A stretch of DNA of 64,000 nt from Candidatus Geothrix skivensis (GTDB lineage: Bacteria; Acidobacteriota; Holophagae; Holophagales; Holophagaceae), in the NCBI GenBank assembly GCA_016721195.1, contig JADKIO010000002.1, positions 1 to 64,000 on the forward strand, written 5' to 3'. Position 1 is the first letter of the stretch. Every line of letters starts with the position of its first letter. The notes beneath the pieces were generated by a model. The model was not told the origin of the DNA and did no database searches. It saw only the letters and a list, made by a program, of their open reading frames with translations. Position numbers and translations under genes: made by a program. Shown here in pieces: positions 1 through 8,631 of the stretch.

Positions 1-517
1 GGGTAGAAGAACTCCAACCCGCTCAAGATCGGCGCATATAAATCCGCGTCAAGACTGATGAACACAAAATCGTCATCGATATCGACCGCTGTTGCAGGAA
101 AATAGCCCTTTTTAATAATACATTTATCAGGATGTTTCATTCTGTATAGAACCCTTTGGACGCTTGTATTTTTGAAGTCTTGGTTCCCGAATGCAATCCC
201 TTGATTCAGTTCCTCTTGAATATCCTTCGGCGAAAACCCTTCAAAGGTATCAAACAAATAAAATTTTCGATCGGGGAAACAAATATTAATCATTTCTGCG
301 AAAGCACCTTGGTAAACTCCAACTTCAGCAACTGATCCTACTAGCCCCAGCGTATAAGCTTCTTCGGCAAACAATTCTAGTGTTGCATGCCTGATATGTC
401 AGCTCGATCTTTCAGGCTTAACCTTCGTTCTCGAGTAATTCCAGTATTATGAGAGGTTAGAGCATATCCAAATTTAAACAAGAAGCCCTGAACCATTCGA
501 ATAAATTGCTGCTTCAT
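1..517 (-). pseudogene. TylF/MycF-like sugar O-methyltransferase, partial and frameshifted
   Basis: The gene runs off the left edge. The start is an ATG at 517 preceded by GGAGTTAGG. The reading frame gives MKQQFIRMVQGFLF..., then breaks near 391-405. It resumes in another frame as RHATLELFAEEAY, followed by AEVGVYQGAFAEMIN (the SAM-binding glycine region) and VFISLDADLYAPILSGLEF, the acidic metal-binding segment typical of TylF/macrocin O-methyltransferases. These enzymes methylate sugar hydroxyls in polysaccharide or antibiotic pathways. It is last in a minus-strand run of heptose and glycosyltransferase genes, so a role in decorating a surface glycan is likely. A single one-base indel would restore one frame, so this may be sequence error and not true decay. 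Family assignment is fairly sure; substrate is unknown. Confidence 0.75.
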
Positions 518-545
518 CCTAACTCCATTATCATGGGATTGAATT

Positions 546-1328
546 CTACCTTTTGCGAAATATGTTTAAATTGAGTTGATATATTGCCCCACAGAATCTA
601 TTCCGAGTCGAAAAGTGCTGACGGAATCTAACCACGAAAGACTTCTGCAGCCATTCGGCAGATCGAGCCAAATCTTCCGGTACACCGATGTCCAGGAAAG
701 GCGAATCGAAAGCCCACCCGCACAGTCGCCCCAGGCCAGCCAACTTGGGCAGGATATCTCGCTCCAAGGAACAGATCCCTTCCCCATCACATGTTTGCTG
801 GAATGGCTGTTTGGTCACCACATAGACTCCCCCATTGATAACGGCAGCGCCAAGGATCCCTTCTCCTTGAACCCGAAAACCCGGCCATCGACACCAGCGT
901 TAACAGCCCCCATCATGAGGCATCAGGAAACCTCGCGCAGGCTAGTCTCATCCAGGCCCCGGCGGCTTTGTGTCGGGCGAGAAGCAACCCCAAGGGAACA
1001 GGGAAAATAGTGTCCCCATTCATGACGAAGACTTCGGAACCGCTGGCGAGTTCTAGGGCTTTCAGCAGTGCACCCCCCGTTCCAAGAGGTTCAGCCTCGG
1101 CTATAGACTAGGTCGAACCGTCCGACCCGGCATCCAAGCACAGCTTCAACTTGGGCTCCGCCGTCCGGTGGCGAAGATCACACGGTCCACTTGGGACTGC
1201 CGATCCAGGGTCTCTAGCAAGTAGTTGGCGAAAGGACGGCCGTCAACCGGGGCGAGCAACTTGGGAAGGTTTCCCACCACACTACGGAGCCTCGTTCCGA
1301 GTCCACCAGCCAGAACCACAACATCCAT
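546..1328 (-). pseudogene. hddC: D-glycero-alpha-D-manno-heptose 1-phosphate guanylyltransferase, multiply frameshifted
   Basis: Nucleotidyltransferase that would make GDP-D-glycero-alpha-D-manno-heptose. The ATG at 1328 overlaps the hddA stop as TGATG. The N-terminus MDVVVLAGGLGTRLR carries the nucleotide-binding GGxGTRL loop and NLPKLLAPVDGRPF. The next pieces fall in other frames: EPLGTGGALLKALE and VFVMNGDTIFP (the metal-binding D region) around 1000-1110, INGGVYVV near 815-840, then LERDILPKLA and FLDIGVPEDLARSAEWL to the end. At least four frame changes are needed to join them, between about 820 and 1160. All sequence blocks of the family are present in order, so the lesion is indels only. 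Either the gene is decaying or the sequence here has errors. Family call is strong. Confidence 0.78.
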
Positions 1329-2343
1329 CACGACCTCCAGGACACCATCCCATCCTTGCAGAACTGAAATTGCCGGAGAGTCCCACCAAAGTGCGCCAAC
1401 GCTTCAGCAACGCTGAAGTAGGTGGTGCCTGGGCAGAACAACATGAGATGCCCCTCCCGCCCCTGACACTTTGCCTCCTGTGGCGCCGGCCTTTTGGGCG
1501 TTGTGGTAGATGTCTTCAATGTGGGGGTTGGAGATTCCAAGAGCCATTCGCTTCTTTTGTTCCCAACCGAAGGCCAGAATTTCACCCAACTTGAGGAGTT
1601 GGCCTGTCAGCAGAGCCTCCTTCATCTGGATGGCCTGCACCTTGAGGGCATGCATGGCCTCGATGGCTTCCTGTCCTTTGGACACGTTCTTCGATTGCTC
1701 GGCGATGATGGTCGAACTGAGGCGGCTGGAGCCCATGTCGAACAACAATAGGCAAGCTTCCAACTCCCAGATTGTCTCCGATTTGACCCTAAGGGGGTTT
1801 ACCAGCACCTTGTCCGTTGCCGAGAACTCCATGAAGTTGAATCCACCGAAGCAGGCAGAATACTGGTCCTGTTTCCCCCGCCATGCCCAGGTCTACACGT
1901 TCGATGTCATAGGCAAGGCGCGCCGTATCGTATTCCCCCATTCCAATATTGAGGTACTCGAGCAATGCGCCGAGCATGGCGACCACCAATGCGCTGGAAC
2001 TCCCGAGGCCTGACCCGGGGGGGGCATCCACCACCGTAGTGAGGGTAAACCCTTCGAGGGGGACCCCGAACTGATTGGCCACCCGTTTGGCCACCCCCTG
2101 ATGGAGGGGAAGCATCGTATTCTTGATAGCCCCTTCGTGGCTGGCCAGGGCCACCTCACGCCCCAGATCCAGGGCCCGGAATACGACCCGGCCATCAAGA
2201 CGCGGCTCTACTGCAGCATGCGCGAACAGCGAAATGGTCGCATTTAGCACCGCGCCACCGAATTGGTCTGAGTAGGGGCTGACATCTGTGCCGCCACCAG
2301 CAAGACCTAGTCTCAAGGGAGCTTTGGACCGGGCCAGTTTCAT
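1328..2343 (-). pseudogene. hddA: D-glycero-alpha-D-manno-heptose 7-phosphate kinase (GHMP kinase), frameshifted
   Basis: GHMP-family sugar kinase of the GDP-heptose pathway. The start chosen is ATG 2343, with GGAG seven bases upstream (an in-frame ATG at 2358 is possible). Visible blocks are RSKAPLRLGLAGGGTDVSPY, the ATP-binding PPGSGLGSSSALVVAML, and in a second frame QYSACFGGFN plus KVSGAGG. One break lies near 1875-1885 in a run of five G: dropping one G gives AGKQDQYSACFGGFN, close to the family motif. The other lies near 1455 in a run of four G, after which the C-terminus HLMLFCPGTTYFSVAEAL ends at a TGA overlapping the hddC start. That overlap supports the restored frame as the true one. 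Two homopolymer indels therefore explain the whole defect. Confidence 0.82.
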
Positions 2344-2421
2344 GAATTTCTCCAACAAATTCAGGGTGAATAGCTGTAAACGGCCAAGGATAGGCCAATA
2401 TCACTCGGCCCTTCTGTTTTC

Positions 2422-3412
2422 TCAGCACTTTGCTTTCTGGCGGCGCCAGATCCCCGGCCGGCCGAGCAGGCCGTCCAATGTTCCCTCAAGCACTGCCTGG
2501 GCAACATGCCAATCCCGATGCATGAGGTGAAGTGCTATTCGAATAAGCCTGGTTGGGAAGTAGTAACCGAGGAACATGATCCTATGTGGCATGGGGAGCC
2601 ATCTGCAAGCCAGCCGAACGCGGTTCCTAGTGATGTAGTAGTAACTCAAGGCACTTCCTTCCCCTCCCGAGCTGTTGGTCTTCCGGTGGTCGACCCAAGC
2701 ATCTCTGACCACTAGGCAGCGATCTCCATGGCTGATGATCCAGCGGCATAAATCAGTGTCCTCGCAATATAGAAAGTAACCAGGGTCGAGGTAGTAGCCC
2801 TCCAATTTCTGCCGCAGGTCTAGGACACGCCTGGAAAGCAGCAAAGCGCTGCCTTCGAGATAACCCGATTCCCATGCCTCCATCGACAGGCAAGTCTGTG
2901 GTATGGCTCCCGAGCCAAAAAGCAGGCCCGGCCAGGTCTGGCCCTGGAATAGAGTACGGCCATCTGCAGGGTGCTTCATACGAGCGCAAACTGCAGGTGC
3001 ATTCCCCCTTATTGCCACATTCAACAAAAGGGGGATGACCCCTTGGCCGATGCTCGCATCGTTGTTTAACAGGAAAACCCAGGAAGCACCGTCCGTTAAG
3101 GCTGCATGAATCCCTAGATTACAGCCACCGGAGAACCCCTTGTTTTCTGGAGAGAGCAACAAATTCCAGGTAGAGTGCCCCGAACTCCACTCCAGCGTTG
3201 TTTTGTTCTTCTGGCCTTTTACGGTTTGAATTCGGGAACACTCTGGATGGTGCTCCTCAAAGTGGGTTCTGAGCCTGGAGGGTGAATCATCCGTGGAGCC
3301 GTTCTCCACCACATACACCCGGTAGTCAGAAAAACCCATGCCTTCAATGGATGCCAAACATTCAAGTGTGTCTGAGGCGCCATTCCAATTTAAGACGATG
3401 ATACCGATCCAT
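2422..3412 (-). CDS. family 2 glycosyltransferase (rhamnosyltransferase-like)
   Basis: Inverting GT-A glycosyltransferase for surface polysaccharide assembly at the inner membrane. The long intact frame starts at ATG 3357, but that lacks the first beta strand. In the neighbouring frame just upstream sits WIGIIVLNWNGASDTLECL, the usual GT2 N-terminus, and an ATG at 3412 would read into it if one G near 3408 were removed. Further motifs are VVENGSTDDS, NKGFSGGCNLGI, FLLNNDA (the DxD-like metal site) and CEDTDLCRW (acceptor and catalytic region), with the usual C-terminal helix EGTLDGLLGR. It is followed by hddA about 80 bases downstream in the same direction. Nucleotide sugar and acceptor cannot be told from sequence. 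Confidence 0.8.
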
Positions 3413-3620
3413 TCCCTTTTCTAAATTTTCCTCTTGTTGAATCGGGCTTCCCGTCAACGCCCTCGATCATCGCTTCCACCCTCCAGTGTGCATAGAGAAT
3501 GGTGTTCAACCACATGTAAAACCTTCGTTTTTCATTGATTGATTTTTTTCTCAGACACTGCATTTCCATGGCCTCTTTAAATTCTCTTGCGTGGCCCCCT
3601 TCCTAGCCCAATCATGCCGG
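3390..3620 (-). pseudogene. possible C-terminal remnant of a second glycosyltransferase
   Basis: On the minus strand an open stretch reads EFKEAMEMQCLRKKSINEK, then FYMWLNTILYAHWRVEAMIEG, ending at TAA 3390-3392 inside the 5' end of the next glycosyltransferase. It looks like the C-terminal helical tail of GT2 enzymes (compare EGTLDGLLGR of its neighbour), and a second frame further upstream gives YQFRHDWARKG before a stop. No catalytic part is left. This may be the stump of a deleted gene, or chance; the assignment is weak. Confidence 0.3.
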
Positions 3621-3851
3621 AATTGATACACGCCGTCTCGCTAATACGACCGCTAAGGGAACCCACTGCTAATATTCCTGGATCAAAAGTAAGGCCGTTT
3701 CTTAAATCAGTTGCTTTTCAGAAAGGATACAAAGGCAAAATATGATGATCGCCATGCATGCCATTTACCTAGTCGTCCACGCTGAAACAACATCGAAAGG
3801 GCATCCAAATGATCGGGAGAATAGCATTGGTACTGCGCAAGAAGAAAATGG
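3621..3851. other. AT-rich divergent intergenic region
   Basis: About 230 bases between the minus-strand heptose/glycosyltransferase run and the plus-strand flippase run. It has no open frame that resembles a protein. Promoters for one or both directions are expected here, but I could not pick a convincing -35/-10 pair. Confidence 0.4.
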
Positions 3852-5380
3852 ATGACTAATCACCTCGCTCGTCGCGTCCTAATTCGAAATGCGGTGGCCA
3901 ATCTGGCCAGTGGCGCTGCTGGAGCCGTCCTTGCAGTGGTTCTTCCCCCCTTCCTTCTCCGATCATTGGATCGAGATTCCTTCAGCGTCTGGTCATTGTT
4001 GCTTCAGGTTGGGGGTTATGTGGGGTTGCTTAACTTCGGCCTTCAAACGGCCATTGGGCGATTCGTAGCTCATGCAGAAGCCGCCAAGGATCCAGGCATG
4101 CGGGATCGAATTGTATCCACAGCCATGGCAATACTCGCTTGGTCGGCCCTCCTTGGCTCCATAACAATGGGAGGGATGTCCATTTTGCTCCCCAAGCTGT
4201 TCCCTGAGATCCCAGTCCTCCTCCAAGCCCAGGCTCAGAACGCACTGCTCTTGGTGGGAGGGTCATTGGCTTTGGGCTTGCCGTTTATGGCGTTAAACGG
4301 TGTTTTCGTGGGACTCCAACGCAATGAAATACCTGCACTTCTAACTATTGGAAGTCGCGTAGCCACTGGCCTGGCATTGATCATTGCCGCTCGCACCGGT
4401 CAGGGAATCGTGGCACTGGCTTTGGTCTTCGCAGCTGTGAACTTCATGACTTACGTGATTCAGAGTGTACTTTTTCGTCGATTTGCCCCCATGCTCAAAT
4501 TATCCTTCAAGCTAGTTTCCCGTGAATCAATTCGAGAATTAGTTAGCTATTGCACCAGCCTGACCGTGTGGAATTTTGCCATGTTGCTGGTTAGTGGGTT
4601 GGACCTTATTCTCGTGGCCCGGTTCGAATTTTCTAGTGTGGGTGCCTTTTCAATCGCAACGAGTTTTCTAGGGTTGCTTGTGGGTTCTCAGACGGCCATC
4701 TTTAATGTTTTCTTACCTGCAGGTGCAGCATTGCATGCTCAAGGGGAACAAGGCCGGCTAAGAGTTCTACTTTTGGATACCACTCGATGGAATTTTCTAT
4801 TTTTGGGACTGATTATCATAACTTATTGTTTTTTGGGTGATGGTCTTTTGTTTATATATGCCGGTGCTAATTATGTAAACCCCATCTCCATATTTCTTGG
4901 CATCCTATTGGCCGCCACAGTCCGACTCAGCATGCTTCCCTACAACATCCTTGCAATTGGGGCAGGTGATCATCGCCAAATCATTCTTGGTCCCCTTGCT
5001 GAAGGGCTTTCCAATCTTTTAGCTTCTATTGCTTTTGGTTTTCGATTCGGGGCCATTGGGGTGGCATTTGGCACCATTATTGGTGGAGTCGTAGGTGTGG
5101 CCTTCCATCTTTGGCTGAATCTTCCAAGAAGTCTTCACCTAGGCATTCGCCTTGAGACATTTCTTCCCGCGGCCTTCCTGCCAGGGACTTGCTGCTATTT
5201 CCTATATTGCTTGCACTGATTCTGAAAACTTTCTCACTTTGGCCTTTTTCTCAGTATGGAATTCAATCGATGCCCCTATTTTTCTTGATATTTTTGTATC
5301 TTGCCTGGAAGGTCACTCTCGATAATACCGAAAAAAATTGGATATTATCAAAATTTGGAGTATCTAATGGGGATTGCTAA
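3852..5380 (+). CDS. Wzx-type polysaccharide flippase (MATE/MOP superfamily), frameshifted near its C-terminus
   Basis: Polytopic inner-membrane protein that probably flips lipid-linked glycan units. The frame from ATG 3852 is 455 residues of repeated hydrophobic segments (for example NLASGAAGAVLAVVLPPFLL and LRSLDRDSFSVWSLL), typical of the MOP flippases. It ends abruptly at 5219 as CCYFLYCLH. A different frame from about 5180 continues with strongly hydrophobic LLLFPILLALILKTFS and PLFFLIFLYLAWKV to a stop at 5380, overlapping the next start by 14 bases. A single indel near 5185-5190 would therefore give a normal C-terminal pair of helices and a protein of about 510 residues. Cognate glycan is unknown. 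Confidence 0.78.
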
Positions 5381-5990
5381 TTCAATTACAGCAGCCAAAA
5401 TGAAAATTTACTCAACTATTCGTAATTTTATAATTTCACCGTTCATGAATCAAAGAAATCGGTACTCCAGTTATCTCATTGGCGATTGGACCTACGGTGC
5501 CCCTAACATCCTTGATTGGGGTTCAGGCGAGCTGACCATTGGGAAATTCTGCAGCATCGCATCAGAGGTAAAGATTCTTGTTGGTGGGGAACATCATTCG
5601 GACTGGATTTCTACCTATCCGTTCGATGCCTTCTTTGGAAAACAGGGCACAGTCGGCCCTTCGCATCGATCAAAGGGCGGCGTTGAAATTGGAAACGATG
5701 TTTGGATCGGAACTGATGTGCTTATTCTGTCGGGTGTAAAGATTGGTGATGGGGCCATCATCGGGGCTCGTTCAGTTGTGACTAAGAACGTGGCCCCTTA
5801 CTCCGTCGTCGTAGGAAACCCCGCAACATTGATCAGGCTCCGATTTTCCCCAGAACAGATCGCGGCTCTTCTGCGAATACGCTGGTGGGATTGGCCTATC
5901 CCAGAGCTGACTCGAATACAGCCAATGCTCATGTCAAAAGATCTTGAAGCATTCATACAGACACATGATCCATTGATCAAGGCAACCTAA
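5367..5990 (+). CDS. CatB/XAT-like hexapeptide-repeat O-acetyltransferase
   Basis: Left-handed beta-helix acyltransferase, usually an acetyl-CoA-dependent trimer that acetylates a sugar of a surface glycan. I take ATG 5367 (MGIANSITAAKMK) because GGAG lies six bases before it; an in-frame ATG at 5301 has no such site. Hexapeptide turns are visible as GSGELTIGKFCSIASEVKI, VEIGNDVWIGTDVLILSGV and KIGDGAIIGARSVVTK. The catalytic His is likely in the GGEHHSDW loop, and PYSVVVGNPATLIRLRF is the conserved exit segment of the family. The stop overlaps the next start as TAATG, so it is translationally coupled to the methyltransferase. Confidence 0.85.
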   Translation: MGIANSITAAKMKIYSTIRNFIISPFMNQRNRYSSYLIGDWTYGAPNILDWGSGELTIGKFCSIASEVKILVGGEHHSDWISTYPFDAFFGKQGTVGPSHRSKGGVEIGNDVWIGTDVLILSGVKIGDGAIIGARSVVTKNVAPYSVVVGNPATLIRLRFSPEQIAALLRIRWWDWPIPELTRIQPMLMSKDLEAFIQTHDPLIKAT

Positions 5991-7042
5991 TGACTCTTTG
6001 CCCAACCATAAGATCAAAACGCCAACCAAACTGCCCTTCATGCAACGCAGGAGGATATTCGGTCATCGCCCCTCAATCCGACGACTTATTTGGAGCGCCT
6101 GGCCTGTGGGGGTTTATGAAATGTGAAAATCTCTCCTGCGGCCTTCTTTGGCTTGATCCAGCCCCCTTCCGGGACGATCTCCATCTTGCTTACCAACAAT
6201 ACCTGACCCATGAAAGTCCCCAACTGCTGTCATCAGGGCGAAAACGGCTAGAATCATATGTGGAACGTGCTTGTCTTCAACGCTGGCTTAACTATCCATT
6301 TGGATTGTCAGCGGCACACACTCTGTTTGGTTCTGTACTGGCCATGATTACCCCCGCTGGAATTGACGGGTTCATGAGCTCAGCCATGTTCTTACACCAT
6401 CCCATCGGGAATCGGAGGTTGCTCGATGTCGGATGTGGAGACGGTACATTTATGGCGAGAATGCGAAGCTTTGGGTGGATACCAGAGGGGGTTGACTTTG
6501 ACCCTATCGCGCTGGATCAGGCCAAAGCAAAGGGTCTGACTGTATTTGAAGGCGGAATTGCAACCTTGAAGCAAATGGAAGCCCCTTTCGATGCCATTGT
6601 CCTCAGCCATGTCATTGAACACCTCCCCAATGCGACCGAGGTAATCAGGCAATGTGAGAAGTTGCTAGCGCCTGGAGGATGTCTTGCTCTACTTACTCCA
6701 AATTCAGAGAGCCTGGGATTTCGAATATTCCATGAAAATTGGAGGGGCCTAGAGCCTCCTCGCCACCTTTGTATTTATAATCAAAGAATCCTTACCAATA
6801 TGATAATTGATGCTGGATTAATACCTGAGTTTGTAACTACTTCAGCCAGAGGTGCCCGCTACATTCTTGGATATAGTTTGGCGCTTAGAGAAATGCGCAA
6901 GACTGGTGCGCACAAGTTAAAAATCAATCTATGGATGAGAGTGCTCGCCATAACATTGCAACAACTCGAGCGCATTGCCCTTCAATTTTCCAGGGCCGCT
7001 GGGGAAGAAATCTTCCTGGTAGCACGGAAGCGTGCCACATGA
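5990..7042 (+). CDS. class I SAM-dependent methyltransferase with N-terminal Cys motif
   Basis: A 350-residue protein whose start ATG overlaps the preceding stop (TAATG). The N-terminal 60 residues hold CPSCNAGG and a later CENLSCGLLW, a likely zinc-binding pair as seen in Methyltransf_23-type enzymes of polysaccharide loci. The Rossmann core follows: RRLLDVGCGDGTFMARM (motif I, SAM binding), GVDFDPIA (acidic residue of motif II), FDAIVLSHVIEHLP (motif III) and LLAPGGCLALLTPN. It probably modifies a sugar or lipid carrier of the local glycan. It is the last plus-strand gene of this run; the convergent SGNH gene follows 30 bases on. Substrate is unknown. Confidence 0.82.
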   Translation: MTLCPTIRSKRQPNCPSCNAGGYSVIAPQSDDLFGAPGLWGFMKCENLSCGLLWLDPAPFRDDLHLAYQQYLTHESPQLLSSGRKRLESYVERACLQRWLNYPFGLSAAHTLFGSVLAMITPAGIDGFMSSAMFLHHPIGNRRLLDVGCGDGTFMARMRSFGWIPEGVDFDPIALDQAKAKGLTVFEGGIATLKQMEAPFDAIVLSHVIEHLPNATEVIRQCEKLLAPGGCLALLTPNSESLGFRIFHENWRGLEPPRHLCIYNQRILTNMIIDAGLIPEFVTTSARGARYILGYSLALREMRKTGAHKLKINLWMRVLAITLQQLERIALQFSRAAGEEIFLVARKRAT

Positions 7043-7072
7043 ATTGGATAGGCCTTAGCATGCTTCTGAAAC

Positions 7073-7753
7073 TTATCGTCTCAGGGTAGCAGCGCAAATT
7101 CTTTCGGCAATCCTTGCCATGCTCCAATCGTGCGGGTGAGAATTCACACCAGGGTTTGAAAATTGAAAACACTGTGAATCCTGATTGGCGGGATCTGTGT
7201 ATATATCTCCAATGAATACATATAATCCACCCCGACTGATGCAAGCCTGCTTGATAAACGCATCCTTCTCGTTGTCTCTCCACCACGTGCTGGTGCAGGC
7301 CCAAACTCGGGCATGTTTCACTGAATCCAGAAGTTTCACATACTGGGCTTTAAAGTCTGCGAAGGTACTTGCATTAACATTATCTCCAAGTTCAATGACC
7401 ACCATAGATGTCGAATTCACTAGAGCAGCCACAGATTGAATCTCTCCACCGGCAATGTTAGGAGTTGTTTCAATTGTCAAAAAATATGTCGTTCTCACTG
7501 GAATGTTGAAAGAAAAACCGATCAGATGTGCAAAATCTTTCTCCGCTGAGGAAGCCGCCATACCCCAACTGTCTACCCAACCCAAATCAGGTTCCGGAGG
7601 ATGGCAAGTAAGACTATTGCCAATAACAACCAAGTCCTTCGGCGGTAAGGTAACTGGGGCAGAACCTTGACCTGTGGTGTCAGCACAAGTCATGCAGAGC
7701 GTTAGGATTGCAACAATGGCCTGAGAATGGCTTAAAATACGAGTGAGAAACAT
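7073..7753 (-). CDS. secreted SGNH/GDSL-hydrolase-like protein
   Basis: A 226-residue protein with an N-terminal hydrophobic segment (SQAIVAILTLCMT) that looks like a signal peptide, so it is probably exported. Possible SGNH blocks are DLVVIGNSLTCHP (block I, with Ser in place in GNS), VVIELGDNVN (block III, GxxN-like) and HPHDWSM near the C-terminus (block V, Asp and His). These enzymes remove acyl groups from lipids or polysaccharides. It lies between the polysaccharide genes and the oxidase and shares their lower G+C. The upstream 200 bases hold only the terminator of the oxidase gene. I see no clear catalytic block II, so the function is inferred with moderate confidence. Confidence 0.6.
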   Translation of the reverse strand: MFLTRILSHSQAIVAILTLCMTCADTTGQGSAPVTLPPKDLVVIGNSLTCHPPEPDLGWVDSWGMAASSAEKDFAHLIGFSFNIPVRTTYFLTIETTPNIAGGEIQSVAALVNSTSMVVIELGDNVNASTFADFKAQYVKLLDSVKHARVWACTSTWWRDNEKDAFIKQACISRGGLYVFIGDIYTDPANQDSQCFQFSNPGVNSHPHDWSMARIAERICAATLRR

Positions 7754-7898
7754 AAGATCCTTCTATTTGGCGCTAATGGCTCGTTACTCCTAAATGATAT
7801 CAGGGGTTCTTTTAAAAAGTAGAGACTGTACCAACTCAATGGATAAGACTGCTTCTAATTAACCAACAACTCCAGGTAGTATACCCACCAACAAAATA

Positions 7899-7934
7899 GA
7901 AAGGAGGGCTGGGTTTTAAGCAGCCCCCCTTTTG
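7899..7934 (-). terminator. Rho-independent terminator behind the multicopper oxidase gene
   Basis: On the minus strand AAAGGGGGGCTG pairs with CAGCCCTCCTTT (11 of 12 pairs plus one wobble), with an AT-rich loop and a following CTATTTTG. It begins about 20 bases after the stop at 7957. Confidence 0.75.
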
Positions 7935-7956
7935 ACATGCTTTTTAACTGTTGGAT

Positions 7957-8631
7957 TTATTGTGTGATGTAGTCCAAACCAATCCAACTGTCCCAAGTGG
8001 TTACGGCTGTGCTTGTCCGGACTCTAACTTGAATGTGGTAGTTCGAGGCAGGCAAGGTAATGGGGAGCGTCCACTGGGCCCCTACTCCATAATCTTGTAC
8101 CATCTTCCATCCGGTCACATTGTCATTCAACCAGAACTGGTACTGGTAAACGCCAGTTCCGCCCAATCCTTGTGCAGTGAAGACCACTGGGGTGCCAGCA
8201 GGCTGCGGAGCGGCAAGGTTCGGGGTGAGCGTAACTCCCGTGGCGGGCCCAGTCCCTGTCATGAAGTAGTAGGTCATGTTGTAGGCTTCCCAGGCAGCGG
8301 TTGCGTTCGTACGAACTCGAACCTGAACGCCATAGGATCCAGAGGCAAACAAGGTGGTCGGCAAGGCCCAAGAGGTTCCAACAGCGCTGTAATCCTGCAC
8401 CATTCTCCAGCCAGCGACATTGTCATTGAACCACCACTGGTACTGATAAATTCCACTGCCGCCAGAGCCAGATGCAGTGAAAATTACCGGCGTCCTAGCC
8501 GCTTGTGGGCTTGGCAGATTGGGAACCAAACTAACGGCAGTGGCTGGAGAAGTGGCCAGAATTGTGTAGCTAAGTGACGCAGTGGCATCAGGGACAAGGG
8601 ATGCAGTATTGGTCCGAACATCCACCTTCAC
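7957..8631 (-). CDS. Ig-like repeat tail, probably the displaced C-terminus of the multicopper oxidase
   Basis: An open frame of 224 residues that has no signal peptide and no convincing ribosome site of its own. It holds two clear copies of an Ig/cadherin-like domain of about 95 residues: each has an SLVPNL- or TLTPNL-type start, then a VIFTA or VVFTA strand, GGSGIYQYQW or GGTGVYQYQF, and an end like VQVRVRT. The same domain type occurs at the end of the oxidase frame upstream (TAVTFTATPTGGTGHQFQF). A degraded copy (KFTAAGLGSAAP, then QYQFSL in another frame) fills the gap. I infer one gene from 12334 to 7957, broken by several indels in 8600-8870. The tail is visibly less G+C-rich than the oxidase body. 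Confidence 0.65.
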   Translation of the reverse strand: MKVDVRTNTASLVPDATASLSYTILATSPATAVSLVPNLPSPQAARTPVIFTASGSGGSGIYQYQWWFNDNVAGWRMVQDYSAVGTSWALPTTLFASGSYGVQVRVRTNATAAWEAYNMTYYFMTGTGPATGVTLTPNLAAPQPAGTPVVFTAQGLGGTGVYQYQFWLNDNVTGWKMVQDYGVGAQWTLPITLPASNYHIQVRVRTSTAVTTWDSWIGLDYITQ

